From Siphonobacter sp. SORGH_AS_0500 (GTDB lineage: Bacteria; Bacteroidota; Bacteroidia; Cytophagales; Spirosomataceae), in assembly GCF_002838835.1 (NCBI RefSeq), contig NZ_NHPP01000001.1:62001-126000 (forward strand): a stretch of 64,000 bases of DNA, given 5' to 3'. This document shows positions 55,270 through 64,000 of the stretch, in pieces. Made by a program: the position numbers and the translations under genes. Position 1 is the first letter of the stretch. Every line of letters starts with the position of its first letter. Under the pieces are notes generated by a model that worked only from the letters and a program-made list of their open reading frames with translations, had not been told where the DNA came from and made no database searches.

Positions 55270-57476
55270 TTAATTGCGGGGGCGACGATTCTCAGAATTT
55301 CCCCGGTCACTGCGTTCGGGGCGGTCGCTACGTTCGGGTCTTTCGGGACGTTCCTGATAACCTTCGGGTTTGGGTAACAACACCCGACGAGATAAACGGA
55401 ATTTTCCGGTTTTCTGATCTACTTCAATCAGTTTCACCTGAACTTCTTCACCTACTTCCAGAACACCTTTCATGGCGGGCAAACGATCCCATGAGATTTC
55501 AGAAATATGTAACAGGCCATCACGTCCTGGTAAAAATTCTACGAAAGCTCCAAAATCAGTAACCGTTTTTACTTTACCCGTATACACTTCACCTACTTCA
55601 GGAACAGTTACGATTCCTTTCACGCGACCAACCGCAGCATCCATGGCTTCTTTATTGGTAGCAAAAATGCTAACGAAACCTTTACTGTCTTTTTCTTCGA
55701 TGGCGATGGTAGCTCCCGTAGTTTTCTGAATTTCCTGGACAACTTTACCACCAGGTCCAATCACTGCACCAATGAATTCCTGTGGAATCTCAATGATGAA
55801 GGCACGTGGAGCATGAGGTTTAAGATCCGGACGAACTTCGGCAATAGCCTTTTTCATTTCGTTCAGGATATGCAGACGACCCGCTTTTGCCTGAAGTAAT
55901 GCTTCTGCCACCACTTCATACGCTAAGCCATCAATTTTCATATCCATCTGGCAGGCAGTGATTCCTTTTTCGGTACCCGTTACCTTAAAGTCCATATCAC
56001 CTAAGTGATCTTCATCACCCAGGATGTCGGATAACACGGCGTACTTACCCGTCTCAGGGTCAGAGATTAATCCCATCGCAATTCCTGAAACTGGTGCTTT
56101 AATTTTTACGCCTGCATCCATCAGTGCCAGCGTACCGGCACAAACCGTTGCCATAGAAGAAGAACCATTAGATTCCAGAATATCCGAAACGACACGAATC
56201 GTATATGGATTTTCAGCATCTGCTGGCATTACTTTCTTAATGGCACGCATGGCCAGGTTACCATGTCCTACTTCACGGCGTCCAGGTCCACGGTTGGGCT
56301 TCACTTCTCCGGTAGAAAATCCAGGGAAGTTATAGTGCAACATGAATTTATTATAACCGGAAAATAAAGCCTGGTCCACAATCTGTTCGTCCATCTTGGT
56401 TCCCAGCGTTGCCGTCGTAATGGACTGCGTTTCTCCGCGGGTGAACACAGCCGAACCATGGGCACGGGGCAGGTAATCCACTTCACACCAGATCGGACGA
56501 ATCTCGTCTAACTGACGACCATCCAAACGGCGACGCTCGTTTAATACCAGATTACGGGCGGCATCTTTCTCAATATCGTGGAAATACGTTCCTACCAGCG
56601 AAAGGTCAATGGTGTGATCTTCGGGTAAGCTATCCAGATATTCCTGACGAACCGCCTTGAATCCTTCTTTACGAATGGTTTTGTTCGCATTACCTTGAGC
56701 GGCAACGGCATAAACCTTATCGTAATAAGCATTATATAATGACTTCTTCAGTTCGGGATCGTGCGTTTCGTGACTGTACGTACGTTTCACTGTTTTCCCT
56801 ACTTCTGCTTCTAATTCTTTCTGAATCGCACACTGAGCTTTGATCGCTTCATGAGCTGTTTTGAGTGCCGTTAACATATCTTCTTCCGATACTTCGTTGC
56901 ACTCTCCTTCTACCATCAAAATATCATTGCTATTTCCAGCAACGATCAGATCCAGTTCAGCACGATCCAGCATAGAGGTAGGCGGATTGATCAAATACAA
57001 TCCGTCAATTTTTGCTACCCGTACTTCTGAAATGGGACCATTGAAAGGAATGTCAGATACCATTAAAGCAGCTGATGCGGCTAAACCGGCCAGGGCATCA
57101 GGCAATACTTCAGGATCTGCGGAGATCATCATGATGTTCACCTGAACATCTGCGTGAAAATCTCCGGGAAAGGTGGGACGTAAAGCTCGGTCTACCAGAC
57201 GGCTTACCAGGATTTCGTAATCAGAAAGGCGACCTTCCCGACGCTGAAAACTTCCTGGGATTTTACCAGCAGATGCAAATTTTCCTGATAGTCAACCGAT
57301 AAAGGTAAGAAATCGGTGCCCGGACGTGCATCTGCAGCGGCTACTGCCGTGGCCAGTAACATCGTATCGCCCATGCGAACTACGACTGAGCCGTCGGCTT
57401 GTTTAGCCAGTTTCCCTGTCTCAATGGTAATAAAACGACCATCGGGAAGGGTAATTTTTTTAGTTACAACGTTCAT
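55270..57476 (-). CDS. pnp: Polynucleotide phosphorylase with a frameshift
   Basis: 3'-5' exoribonuclease of the degradosome; about 736 residues if read through. The first part (57476-57204, 90 codons) begins [15 protein letters not shown] and runs to SVDYQEN, then goes out of frame. In the next frame the sequence continues [34 protein letters not shown] and on to the ATG at 57141. The break needs one extra base in a short A/T run at 57277-57281. The second part contains both RNase PH cores, the KH domain (about 55700-55900) and S1 domain, then an Arg/Pro-rich tail. Either a sequencing error or a recent mutation. The gene follows rpsO, as in most bacteria. Confidence 0.88.
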
Positions 57477-57489
57477 ATTTTTTCGTTTA

Positions 57490-57559
57490 GACCGCTTTTG
57501 AGACCGCTCTCCACTAAGCGAGGGACCGCTGTGTAGCTCATCCTAGAGGAGGAACCGCT
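57490..57559 (-). promoter_or_regulatory. Repeated AGCGGT words in the pnp leader
   Basis: Four copies of (A)GCGGTYYC on the minus strand, at 57490-57496, 57502-57508, 57524-57530 and 57553-57559, all within the 5' leader of pnp. No known leader family is recognised. They may be part of an RNA fold or a binding-site cluster. Confidence 0.3.
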
Positions 57560-57687
57560 TTCAAGAGGTTAACCAGAAAATGCGTTTCTGGTTTACTGTA
57601 TTTTTACTCCTGTGCAGTCTTTATTCTATTAGAGTAAAAAAAGCACGGGAAGTAATCTGTTTGTCGAAAATAAATTTCAGGACAAAC

Positions 57688-57730
57688 GCAAAACAAGTCA
57701 GGGAATCCACAAAAGGAATTCCCTGACTTG
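57688..57730 (-). terminator. Terminator of rpsO
   Basis: Minus-strand stem CAAGTCAGGGAAT with its complement, 6-base loop, T4. It lies between rpsO and pnp and may reduce read-through into pnp. Confidence 0.75.
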
Positions 57731-57742
57731 ACAATCATCCGA

Positions 57743-58018
57743 TTATTTACGGAGACCTAATTCTGCAATAATTGCACGGTAACGATTGATATCTTTTTTG
57801 TGCAGATAGTCGAGTAGACGACGGCGTTTACCTACTAATTTCAAAAGACCTGCTTGAGTAGCGTAATCTTTTTTGTGTACTTTCAAGTGGCTCGTTAAAG
57901 AGCTAATCCGGTACGTAAACAGAGCAATTTGCGATTCAGCCGAACCTGTGTCGGTTGCTGACTTGGCATGCCCCTGCGATTCAAAAATTTCTTTTTTCTT
58001 GTCGGCAGTCAGATACAT
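57743..58018 (-). CDS. rpsO: 30S ribosomal protein S15
   Basis: Protein of 91 residues binding the central domain of 16S rRNA. Motifs: GSAESQIALFTYRISSLTSHLKVHKKDYATQAGLLKLVGKRRRLLDYLHKKDINRY. Length and order are standard. Immediately upstream of pnp. Promoter box at 58048-58055. Confidence 0.97.
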   Translation of the reverse strand: MYLTADKKKEIFESQGHAKSATDTGSAESQIALFTYRISSLTSHLKVHKKDYATQAGLLKLVGKRRRLLDYLHKKDINRYRAIIAELGLRK

Positions 58019-58047
58019 GTGATGCAGCTAATATTAATTGTGAATCG

Positions 58048-58055
58048 CAAAAATA
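58048..58055 (-). promoter_or_regulatory. -7 box for rpsO
   Basis: Minus-strand TATTTTTG, perfect TAnnTTTG, 30 bases upstream of the ATG. Confidence 0.55.
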
Positions 58056-58077
58056 CAACGATTTAAACGAAAAAACA

Positions 58078-59568
58078 CTATACTGCTCTGCTTTTTTTCT
58101 TAAATAATGTGGTCTGCGACTTCCAGTTCATCACTTTTTCTTTCAAACGGTTGAAAGCAATGCTATATACGTCAGCTTCAAACAACCGGGAATCATTCAA
58201 GGCCTTCATCAGGAAATAAATACCAAAACCAAACAGCACCAGATTGGACATCCAGGCGGCCAAAGGCACCCACATGGTTCCTTCCTTGGCGTATTTATCA
58301 CCCTGAATTGTTAATACATACATCAGAATGAAAAAGACTATGGCCACCAGAACGGGTAAACCGAATCCACCCTTTTTGATAATGGAACCCAGCGGAGCCC
58401 CAATCAAAAACATAACCAGACAGGATATCGCGGTTGTGAATTTGTGATTCCACTCCAGCTCATTTTTATAAATATTCTTACGGCGGTCATACATCAGCAA
58501 ATCATCCGTTTCAATGGAAGTCAACCGGGACTTGGCCGAGCTTAACGCACTGGCTGTAATATCCGTGCTTTTGACGAGCGGTAACTTTTCTCTTGCTGTA
58601 ATCAGGGAGTCAACCCAGCGGTTAGGCATTTTTTGGGCTGTTTCACTAAGCGGTTGCAGGTGGTAAGAATAATACTGCCTTGCCATGGAGACCAGTCCTT
58701 TAATCGCCAGCTCGTAATTATTTTTCAGCGAATCCCCGTCCATCGAAAGCTGACTTATGGACTTCATGATCGCGTGGTTTTTAAATTGGTCCTCGTCCGT
58801 TTTCGTCATTTGAAACGAACGCATATTGATGTATTTCTTGGTATGCTTGAAAGCGTTTTTGGCAAAGTCAGTGGTATTTCCATCGCCGGAAGACTTATCC
58901 ACATCTTCTACATAGTCTGTGGCATTAAATAACTCAAAAACCAGATACCCTCCATCCAGAATCGTGTACGTTCGGGCTGAATCAGCTATCGTCACGTGCC
59001 GGTTGCCATTACTCTCCGCATGATCATAGATCAATACATTTTTCAGCGAACCATTTTCATAGTTCTTGGAAACTTTAATACTATAGCCAGGAAGGTCATT
59101 ATTAAAAACACCTTCTTTGAAACTTAGCGTTGCTTTCGTTGTCTTAATGTCCCAAAGCAGACTATAGCCCTTCAAATTTGCCCAGGGTTGAACCGTATTA
59201 TTAAACCAGAGTATGAATCCGGTAATAAACAACATAACCACCGCCACGGGCCGAATAACCCGTCCCAGAGAAATGCCCGCACTTTTTACAGCCGTTAACT
59301 CTGAGAATTCGCCCAGGTTACCAAAACACATCAGCGAAGACAAGAGCACCGCCAGCGGCATGGACACCGGAACGACCATTAAGCTGAAAAAGAAAAACAG
59401 ACGCCCATAGACATCTAAGCCTACGTCGCGACCGGCGATTTCGTCGAAATAAAGAAGGATGAAACGGGTTAAAAAAATAAATTCAGTAACGGCAAAAGTT
59501 ACAATGAAAGGCCCCCAAAAAGCCTTTAACACTAATTTATCTAATTTTCTCATGGCAGATTCTGTCAA
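58078..59568 (-). CDS. LptF/LptG-family permease
   Basis: Inner-membrane protein of 496 residues with three N-terminal (about 15-130) and three C-terminal helices (about 390-460) around a large periplasmic jellyroll domain (about 135-385). N-terminal KLVLKAFWGPFIVTFAVTEFIF and VKSAGISLGRVIRPV (elbow helix region) and C-terminal FTTAISCLVMFLIGAPLGSIIKKGGFGLPVLVAIVFFIL are characteristic of YjgP/YjgQ. With LptB it extracts LPS for transport to the cell surface. Bacteroidota often carry a single LptF/G-like gene per locus. Start 59568, or 59553 (MRKLDK). Confidence 0.88.
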   Translation of the reverse strand: MTESAMRKLDKLVLKAFWGPFIVTFAVTEFIFLTRFILLYFDEIAGRDVGLDVYGRLFFFFSLMVVPVSMPLAVLLSSLMCFGNLGEFSELTAVKSAGISLGRVIRPVAVVMLFITGFILWFNNTVQPWANLKGYSLLWDIKTTKATLSFKEGVFNNDLPGYSIKVSKNYENGSLKNVLIYDHAESNGNRHVTIADSARTYTILDGGYLVFELFNATDYVEDVDKSSGDGNTTDFAKNAFKHTKKYINMRSFQMTKTDEDQFKNHAIMKSISQLSMDGDSLKNNYELAIKGLVSMARQYYSYHLQPLSETAQKMPNRWVDSLITAREKLPLVKSTDITASALSSAKSRLTSIETDDLLMYDRRKNIYKNELEWNHKFTTAISCLVMFLIGAPLGSIIKKGGFGLPVLVAIVFFILMYVLTIQGDKYAKEGTMWVPLAAWMSNLVLFGFGIYFLMKALNDSRLFEADVYSIAFNRLKEKVMNWKSQTTLFKKKSRAV

Positions 59569-59639
59569 TCGGGCTCAAGTATAACCAAGAAATGAAGGAA
59601 TCATCTCTTGCAGTAGCCAGATTTAACAACTCCTAACAT

Positions 59640-60029
59640 TTATCCCCCTACTACTTCCCGCAAACTATCAATTAATCCATCCCAAAGAGCCTGGAGGTCT
59701 TCCTCATCGTTGTTATCCGAGTAATCCGTAATTTTCAGGAATGTAGAATTGGTAAGGTCACTTTGTTCGAGACGAAATTCCATATAGTTGCCTTCGGTTT
59801 CACCGGGCTCAGGTAAGAAATCATACTTGATACTTTTATTCTGGCGTATCGAAGTAATCTTGGCAGGGTGGTTTTCGCCGTCCCACTCAAAAATCATAGA
59901 CTGATTGGAGCCCACGTTTACTTTATTAGCAAACCATTGCTGAAGGCCAGAAGCAGTGCTGATATAAGAAAAGAGCATCTTGGGAGAAGCCCGGAGTTCG
60001 TATTCGGTAACAAATTTGTACTTAGTCAT
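59640..60029 (-). CDS. START-like/SRPBCC domain protein
   Basis: Small cytosolic protein of 129 residues from the ATG at 60029 (MTKYKFVTEYEL); an ATG at 60044 would add five residues. The pattern FVTEYELRASPKMLFSYISTASGLQQWFA, FEWDGENHPAKITS, KYDFLPE and the C-terminal helix EDLQALWDGLIDSLREVVG is the helix-grip fold of the Bacteroidota START-like domain. Binds hydrophobic ligands in related families; ligand unknown. Confidence 0.8.
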   Translation of the reverse strand: MTKYKFVTEYELRASPKMLFSYISTASGLQQWFANKVNVGSNQSMIFEWDGENHPAKITSIRQNKSIKYDFLPEPGETEGNYMEFRLEQSDLTNSTFLKITDYSDNNDEEDLQALWDGLIDSLREVVGG

Positions 60030-60160
60030 AATTTTTTTCGTCAATGACGCCTCCAGTTAAATTACTCAAAATCAATAAAATATTCAATTACTCAAACGGG
60101 TCATTGAAAGAATTCTCGATTTTTTTTTCACAAGGTATAGCTTTTCGCTGAAAAATCACA

Positions 60161-60168
60161 TACTTTTG
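60161..60168 (+). promoter_or_regulatory. -7 box for tRNA-Met
   Basis: TACTTTTG, perfect TAnnTTTG, 15 bases before the tRNA. Confidence 0.5.
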
Positions 60169-60182
60169 CACCACAAAATAAC

Positions 60183-60256
60183 GGCGGGGTAGCTCAGATG
60201 GTTAGAGCGTCGGATTCATAACCCGGAGGTCACGAGTTCGATTCTCGTCCCCGCTA
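60183..60256 (+). tRNA. tRNA-Met (CAT, elongator type)
   Basis: 74-nt cloverleaf: acceptor GGCGGGG/CCCCGCT, D arm TAGCTCAGATGGTTAGAGC, anticodon loop TTCATAA (CAT), T arm GAGTTCGATTCTC, discriminator A. The G-T first pair argues against the initiator, whose first pair is unpaired C-A; a tRNA-Ile with modified CAT is not excluded. Confidence 0.85.
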
Positions 60257-60262
60257 CAAAAC

Positions 60263-60290
60263 AAAACGCAGGCCGAAAGCCTGCGTTTTT
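60263..60290 (+). terminator. Terminator of tRNA-Met
   Basis: Stem AAAACGCAGGC/GCCTGCGTTTT with loop CGAAA and T5. Confidence 0.92.
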
Positions 60291-60612
60291 GCATTTATAC
60301 CCTTTCTATTCGTGCTTTTCTGCTACTGCTGGGCTTGCTAAGTATTTGCTAAACGACTCCTTTCCGTGTCGGAATGAACCAGTTTTGTTCCCTCCGCTAC
60401 TCAATAATCCTCAACTTCATTCGGCACGGATTTTTAAACCTATATGGTTCCATTTTTGTCCATCTATTCACCTAAATAGCTGAAAATGACTGATTCACAA
60501 ATCAGGACAAAAAATAAGAAACGTATTCTGCCATATTGACTGCCTGTCACAAATACCTCCCCAACTGGGAGGATGTTACTTTTATGTGCTTTTAAGCAGA
60601 AATTTAGAATCT
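60291..60612. other. Gap between tRNA-Met and holA
   Basis: No gene called. A minus-strand open stretch of about 33 codons (60306-60410), with no start codon, looks mildly coding-like; it could be a remnant, but this is not supported further. Confidence 0.35.
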
Positions 60613-61643
60613 CTAGTGCAAAATCTTGAAAATTAATTCTTTAAGGATAATTTCATCGGTAATTGTACCTCCGTCTACCCCTTTGGCATACGCATCCGCC
60701 TGTCTCAGATATTTAATCACCTGAGCTGTTTTGTCCAGGCTGTAGTTGCGTACACCCGCCAGGTAATCTTTCACAAAAAAGGGGTTAACTCCCAGCTCAG
60801 AAGCCAGATTCCGTTCGCTTTTGTCAGCAATGGAATGTACGAGTAACAGCTTGCTAAAAAAATTATAAAGGATGATTAAGGTGGGCTGAATGGGGTTATC
60901 CTTCGGGTTCTTTGCGAAGTGATACGCAATGCGATTGGCTCGTTCGGTATTTCGCTGAATAAGAGCTTTCTGTAATTCAAAATTATTATACTCCCGGCTC
61001 ACGCCTACAAAGCGTTCTACGGTCTCGGCCTGGATGGATTCGTCCGCTTTTAAGTTCAGGATAATCTTCTCCAGTTCATTGGCAATTCGTTTAAGATCAT
61101 TACCGATAACTCCGTTAACATTTGTAACGCCTTCGGGCTAATCTTCACTCCTTTGTCGTGACAATACGCGGCAATCCAATCCGGTATCTTGTTGTCATAC
61201 AGCTTTTTAGAAGAAAAGTAGACACCTTTCTTATCGGCTGCCTTTACCCAGGCCTTGCGTTCGTCCACGGTACTTTTGAAGCATAGCACCAGGATGGTAG
61301 AATCCAGCGGATTAACAATGTAATCTTCCAGAAAACGTACGGTATCTTTGGAATCAAGCCCCTGCATGTCCTGAGCTTCCTTGACTATCACTAGCTGTCG
61401 GTCGGAAAGCATGGGGTAACGTTTGGCATGACCTAATAAATTCGCAATGCTCGTATCTTTTCCATACAGAACAAACTGATTGAAATCGCGGGCTGAAGGA
61501 GAAAGGGCATTTTCTTCCAGGTAACTAGCAAGCTGATCAATGTAGAAGGGTTCGTCCCCGGCCAGAAGATAAATGGGTGCAAACTGATTTTTCTTTACGT
61601 CTTTCCAAATCGCGTCAAACGTCTGGGGCATAGGATTACTCAA
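60613..61643 (-). CDS. holA: DNA polymerase III delta subunit with a frameshift
   Basis: Clamp-loader delta subunit that opens the sliding clamp; needed for replication. The N-terminal part (61643-61056) shows FDAIWKDVKKNQFAPIYLLAGDEPFYIDQL and SKDTVRFLEDYIVNPLDSTILVL and stops out of frame after KALQMLTE. The next frame continues GNDLKRIANELEKIILNLKADESIQAETVERFVGVSREY and joins the C-terminal part (ATG-like residue at 61002) to KILH at 60613. A single missing base near 61104-61110 explains the break. Read through, about 343 residues, normal for the family. An essential gene, so an error in the sequence is more likely than loss. Adjacent to acpH-like gene. Confidence 0.85.
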
Positions 61644-62249
61644 TTATAAATGATTCGATTCCTGTAAGAACTGCTGGCACCGCTGCTGTAGATCGGGCCA
61701 GAACTCTTCAAAATCGGTTTTAAAAAATTCGTATTCATCGGCCAGTTGTCCGATGCTGCGTTCAATCCCCGCCGCTGGCGGAAAGCGTACACCAATTCCT
61801 TTCAGGGACCATTCAATCCCCGCCAAAGTGGCATACCCGGTAAACCAATCCCGGCTGGTCAGCGAACGAACGGTGCTTTGCATGACCTCGGGTAATACGG
61901 CCTGGTGTCGTAAAACGGCCTGGTAGAAGTCCTGAGCGTAGGCGGTCAGAGGTCCTGTCCCGTATGTCTTCCATTCTCGGGCTAATACATAATCATAGAA
62001 CATATCCACCAAAACGCCTGATAATAACCCGTATTCCTCCACGAGACGGTCTTTGCTGCGGCGAGTAACCGGATGATGGTCCGTAAAATCATCGATGATT
62101 CGATGAAGCCTTACCCCTACCAGCATATCCTGAGAAATGCCTTCGGGATGATAATTTTCCAGGCGGCCCTTCACGAATTCACCCAGCAAATTACCGACCT
62201 GCACGTCTTGATTACGCCCCGAAAGTACAGTATGTGCCAGAAAATTCAT
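61644..62249 (-). CDS. ACP phosphodiesterase-like protein (AcpH/DUF479)
   Basis: Protein of 201 residues, HD-like helical fold of the AcpH family that removes phosphopantetheine from acyl carrier protein. N-terminus MNFLAHTVLSGRNQDVQVGNLLGEFVKG, then GVRLHRIIDDFTDHHPVTRRSKDRLVEEYGLLSGVLVDMFYDYVLAREW, carrying conserved His/Asp residues (LHRxIDxFTDxHP). Abuts holA with no gap, so the two are co-transcribed. Confidence 0.82.
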   Translation of the reverse strand: MNFLAHTVLSGRNQDVQVGNLLGEFVKGRLENYHPEGISQDMLVGVRLHRIIDDFTDHHPVTRRSKDRLVEEYGLLSGVLVDMFYDYVLAREWKTYGTGPLTAYAQDFYQAVLRHQAVLPEVMQSTVRSLTSRDWFTGYATLAGIEWSLKGIGVRFPPAAGIERSIGQLADEYEFFKTDFEEFWPDLQQRCQQFLQESNHL

Positions 62250-62378
62250 GGGTAAATAGAAATTTAGTCCGATCCACTTTATATTGGAATGGTTATTTAA
62301 CCAACAAGGTTCAGTTTAAATCCATTCGACCTTTTAATCTTTTCAACTGTCTTATTTCTCAAGCCGGCGTATGATTGG

Positions 62379-62386
62379 TACGTTTG
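62379..62386 (+). promoter_or_regulatory. -7 box for slyD-like gene
   Basis: TACGTTTG, perfect TAnnTTTG, with TTTC 20 bases upstream. It overlaps the in-frame upstream start at 62375, supporting initiation at the ATG at 62402. Confidence 0.55.
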
Positions 62387-62401
62387 CAAAAAACAAAGCT
62401 C

Positions 62402-62917
62402 ATGGAAATTACAAAAAACAAAGTAGTTCTTTTAACGTACGACTTATCAATCAAAGGCCCGGATGAAGCAGACTTTGAATTGGTAGAAGCCATTGGCGAA
62501 GAAGAACCAATGGGTTACATCCATGGTCTGAGTGGATATCCCGAACGATTTGAAACCAGCCTGGAAGGTTTGAAACCAGGTGACACTTTTGACTTCTCCA
62601 TCTCTCCCGACGAAGGCTACGGTCAGCGTGATCCCGAAGCGGTGGTTGATTTACCACTTGATGTATTTAGCGTTAACGGCGAAATCGACCAAGACTTACT
62701 TCAGGTTGGTAACGTGTTACCCATGACCAACGAAGAAGGTCAACAAATGAATGGCCGTATCGTAGAAATTACGAACGATGCCGTTTGGATGGATTTCAAT
62801 CACCCGCTGGCTGAAATGCAATTACATTTCAAAGGTAAAATCCTTGACGTTCGTGAAGCTACTCCTACGGAATTAAGCCACGGTCACGTACACGGTGAAG
62901 GCGGCGTTCATCACTAA
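62402..62917 (+). CDS. SlyD-like FKBP-type peptidyl-prolyl isomerase
   Basis: Prolyl isomerase/chaperone of 171 residues, cytosolic. N-terminal FKBP half (MEITKNKVVLLTYDLSIKGPDEADFE, YIHGLSGYPERFETSLEGLKPGDTFDFSISPDEGYGQRDPE), insert-in-flap chaperone part (VLPMTNEEGQQMNGRIVEITNDAVWMDFNHPLAEMQLHF) and a short His-rich tail (HGHVHGEGGVHH) that probably binds nickel or zinc. Start set by the promoter position. Confidence 0.9.
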   Translation: MEITKNKVVLLTYDLSIKGPDEADFELVEAIGEEEPMGYIHGLSGYPERFETSLEGLKPGDTFDFSISPDEGYGQRDPEAVVDLPLDVFSVNGEIDQDLLQVGNVLPMTNEEGQQMNGRIVEITNDAVWMDFNHPLAEMQLHFKGKILDVREATPTELSHGHVHGEGGVHH

Positions 62918-62944
62918 GATGAGCTCTACTTAAGCTTCCCATTA

Positions 62945-62982
62945 TAAAAAACAGCAACGAATTGATTCGTTGCTGTTTTTTA
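62945..62982. terminator. Terminator of SlyD-like gene
   Basis: Stem AAAAAACAGCAACGAAT with its complement and T6, between convergent genes. Confidence 0.9.
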
Positions 62983-62986
62983 TTGA

Positions 62987-63448
62987 TCAGGCCATCGTTG
63001 GTACATATTCTTCTACGGTAACCCCAAACTTTCGCAGAAACTCGACGCCTTCGTCAACGCCAATGCCTTTATACTTCGCATAAGAGTCCTTAAAAACCAC
63101 GCGGGTAATGCCCATGGAATAAATAATACGGGCACAGGCGATGCAGGGCGAAAGGGTTACGTAAATCGTGGCTCCCTCAATACTGGCTCCCAGTTTGGCC
63201 GCGTAAAGAATGGCATTCTGTTCGGCGTGCAGAGCCAGCGAACAACTTCCTTTGGAATCCCTGGGACAGCCTACTTCGGGAAATTCTTCGTCGCAGTTGT
63301 GAGTTCCGGCGGGGGGGCCGTTATAACCGATGGAAATAATACGGGTGTCTTTCGTTAATACGGCACCAACCTGAGCTTTGATGCAGTGGGATCGTTTGGC
63401 CAGATTAATGGCCAGTTCCATAAAAATATCGTCGAAATGGGGTTTCAT
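62987..63448 (-). CDS. dCMP deaminase family protein
   Basis: Zinc deaminase of 153 residues converting dCMP to dUMP for thymidylate synthesis. Zinc motif HAEQNAI (His/Glu) and PCIACA (two Cys), with an extra Cys/His-bearing insertion (GTHNCDEEFPEVGCPRDSKGSC) typical of the deoxycytidylate deaminases of the ComEB type. Cytosolic, monocistronic. Confidence 0.9.
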   Translation of the reverse strand: MKPHFDDIFMELAINLAKRSHCIKAQVGAVLTKDTRIISIGYNGPPAGTHNCDEEFPEVGCPRDSKGSCSLALHAEQNAILYAAKLGASIEGATIYVTLSPCIACARIIYSMGITRVVFKDSYAKYKGIGVDEGVEFLRKFGVTVEEYVPTMA

Positions 63449-63582
63449 GAATTACGCTGACAATCAGATCAAATAAGCGGAAATGGGAGATAATCTCTCG
63501 AAAGGTATCTTATTTCGTTGTTTTTGTTCGTTAACTTTTGCCGAAAGTTCCGACATTAAAACGACGTACGCTTACTTAAACT

Positions 63583-64000
63583 ATGAAATTATTTCATTTG
63601 CTCGTTCTGCTTAGTCTGTTTGCGGGTAAAGTTCAGGCTCAGGCCGACTCCACCCAGTCAACCCCTACCGTTGAATTAGTACAGCCCCAATTACGCCCCA
63701 GCCCCGTGGCTATGGCTCAGTATAAAACCGAAAATTGTTACCTGAAACTAACCTATGGCCAACCCATGCGAAAAGGTCGGGAGATTTTTGGGAAGCTTGA
63801 ACCTTATGGTAAACTGTGGCGAACAGGAGCCAACGAAGCGACCGAACTGACCCTTACGAAAGACCTTAAAATTGCGGGTGTTCCCGTTCGCTCAGGCACT
63901 TATACTTTATTCAGCATTCCCAATCAGAATTCATGGACCATTATCCTGAACACCGACCTGGGGCAATGGGGAGCTTTTAATTACAAGCCTGAACATGATT
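63583..64000 (+). CDS. DUF2911 protein, partial at window end
   Basis: Signal peptide MKLFHLLVLLSLFAGKVQAQ then VELVQPQLRPSPVAMAQYKTENCYLKLTYGQPMRKGREIFGKLEPYGKLWRTGANEATELTLTKDLKIAGVPVRSGTYTLFSIP, the start of a DUF2911 domain. Open to the last base of the window; no stop seen. Secreted or envelope-located; function unknown. Confidence 0.85.
   Translation, partial: MKLFHLLVLLSLFAGKVQAQADSTQSTPTVELVQPQLRPSPVAMAQYKTENCYLKLTYGQPMRKGREIFGKLEPYGKLWRTGANEATELTLTKDLKIAGVPVRSGTYTLFSIPNQNSWTIILNTDLGQWGAFNYKPEHD

Noticed and set aside
55270..57141. Treating this as a complete gene starting at an internal ATG
   Set aside because: The start is inside the first RNase PH core; the upstream part in the other frame restores a normal PNPase.
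60306..60410. Minus-strand open stretch beside tRNA-Met, possible integration remnant
   Set aside because: Only about 33 codons, no start, no recognisable integrase motif, no duplicated tRNA end.

Overview
The window is a chromosomal segment of a Bacteroidota bacterium, most likely of the order Cytophagales (Spirosomaceae/Siphonobacter-like); genus assignment is inference. Supporting signs: a short primary sigma factor of 287 residues with no region 1.1, promoters of the Bacteroidota type (TTG, about 20 bases, TAnnTTTG), bacillithiol deacetylase BshB1, Bacteroidota-only envelope architectures (HU-CCDC81-SPOR protein, PorE-like TPR/propeller/CRD/OmpA protein, a TPR protein of about 1000 residues paired with an outer-membrane barrel), DUF2911 and DUF349 proteins, and hardly any Shine-Dalgarno sequences.

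Layout. 0.4-5.3 kb: LEA14-like lipoprotein, a GNAT-like gene coupled to miaA, a DUF3298 lipoprotein, pepT. 5.4-9.5 kb: gltA and maeB (central carbon). 9.5-13.2 kb: methyltransferase, a cluster of GC-rich hairpin repeats, a GH43-like protein, a FUSC membrane protein. 13.2-20.3 kb: queE with a PorE-like protein, trxB, two tandem M23-LysM peptidases and bshB1. 20.3-25.8 kb: extradiol dioxygenase, glycosyltransferase, pdxH, DUF349 protein, tRNA-Thr. 25.8-35.8 kb: small barrel, GAF histidine kinase, CDF exporter, small lipoprotein, gyrA, TPR protein, RibD-like reductase, MazG-like pyrophosphohydrolase. 35.8-39 kb is sparse: gene remnants, an XRE regulator with an operator array, dapD, and a long AT-rich leader before gapA. 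40-49 kb, minus strand: folC, a TonB-like protein, HU-SPOR, an outer-membrane barrel and a 1012-residue TPR protein, an envelope-building block. 49-64 kb: M61 peptidase, TPR lipoprotein, menD, rpoD, pnp (frameshifted), rpsO, LptF/G permease, START-like protein, tRNA-Met, holA (frameshifted), acpH-like gene, SlyD-like FKBP, dCMP deaminase, and a DUF2911 gene cut by the window edge.

No prophage, CRISPR array, intact insertion sequence or classical defence island was seen. Most genes are housekeeping genes ended by strong hairpin terminators. The unexplained material is (i) a homing-endonuclease/Mom-like acyltransferase-fold gene one base upstream of miaA, (ii) an array of TTTAC-N4-GTAAA sites over the promoter of an XRE regulator, (iii) a family of AT-rich palindromes built from GTAAWTAC-like words in at least five intergenic gaps, (iv) two other intergenic hairpin/MITE-like repeat types, and (v) single-base frameshifts in two normally essential or conserved genes, pnp and holA, which may be sequencing errors.
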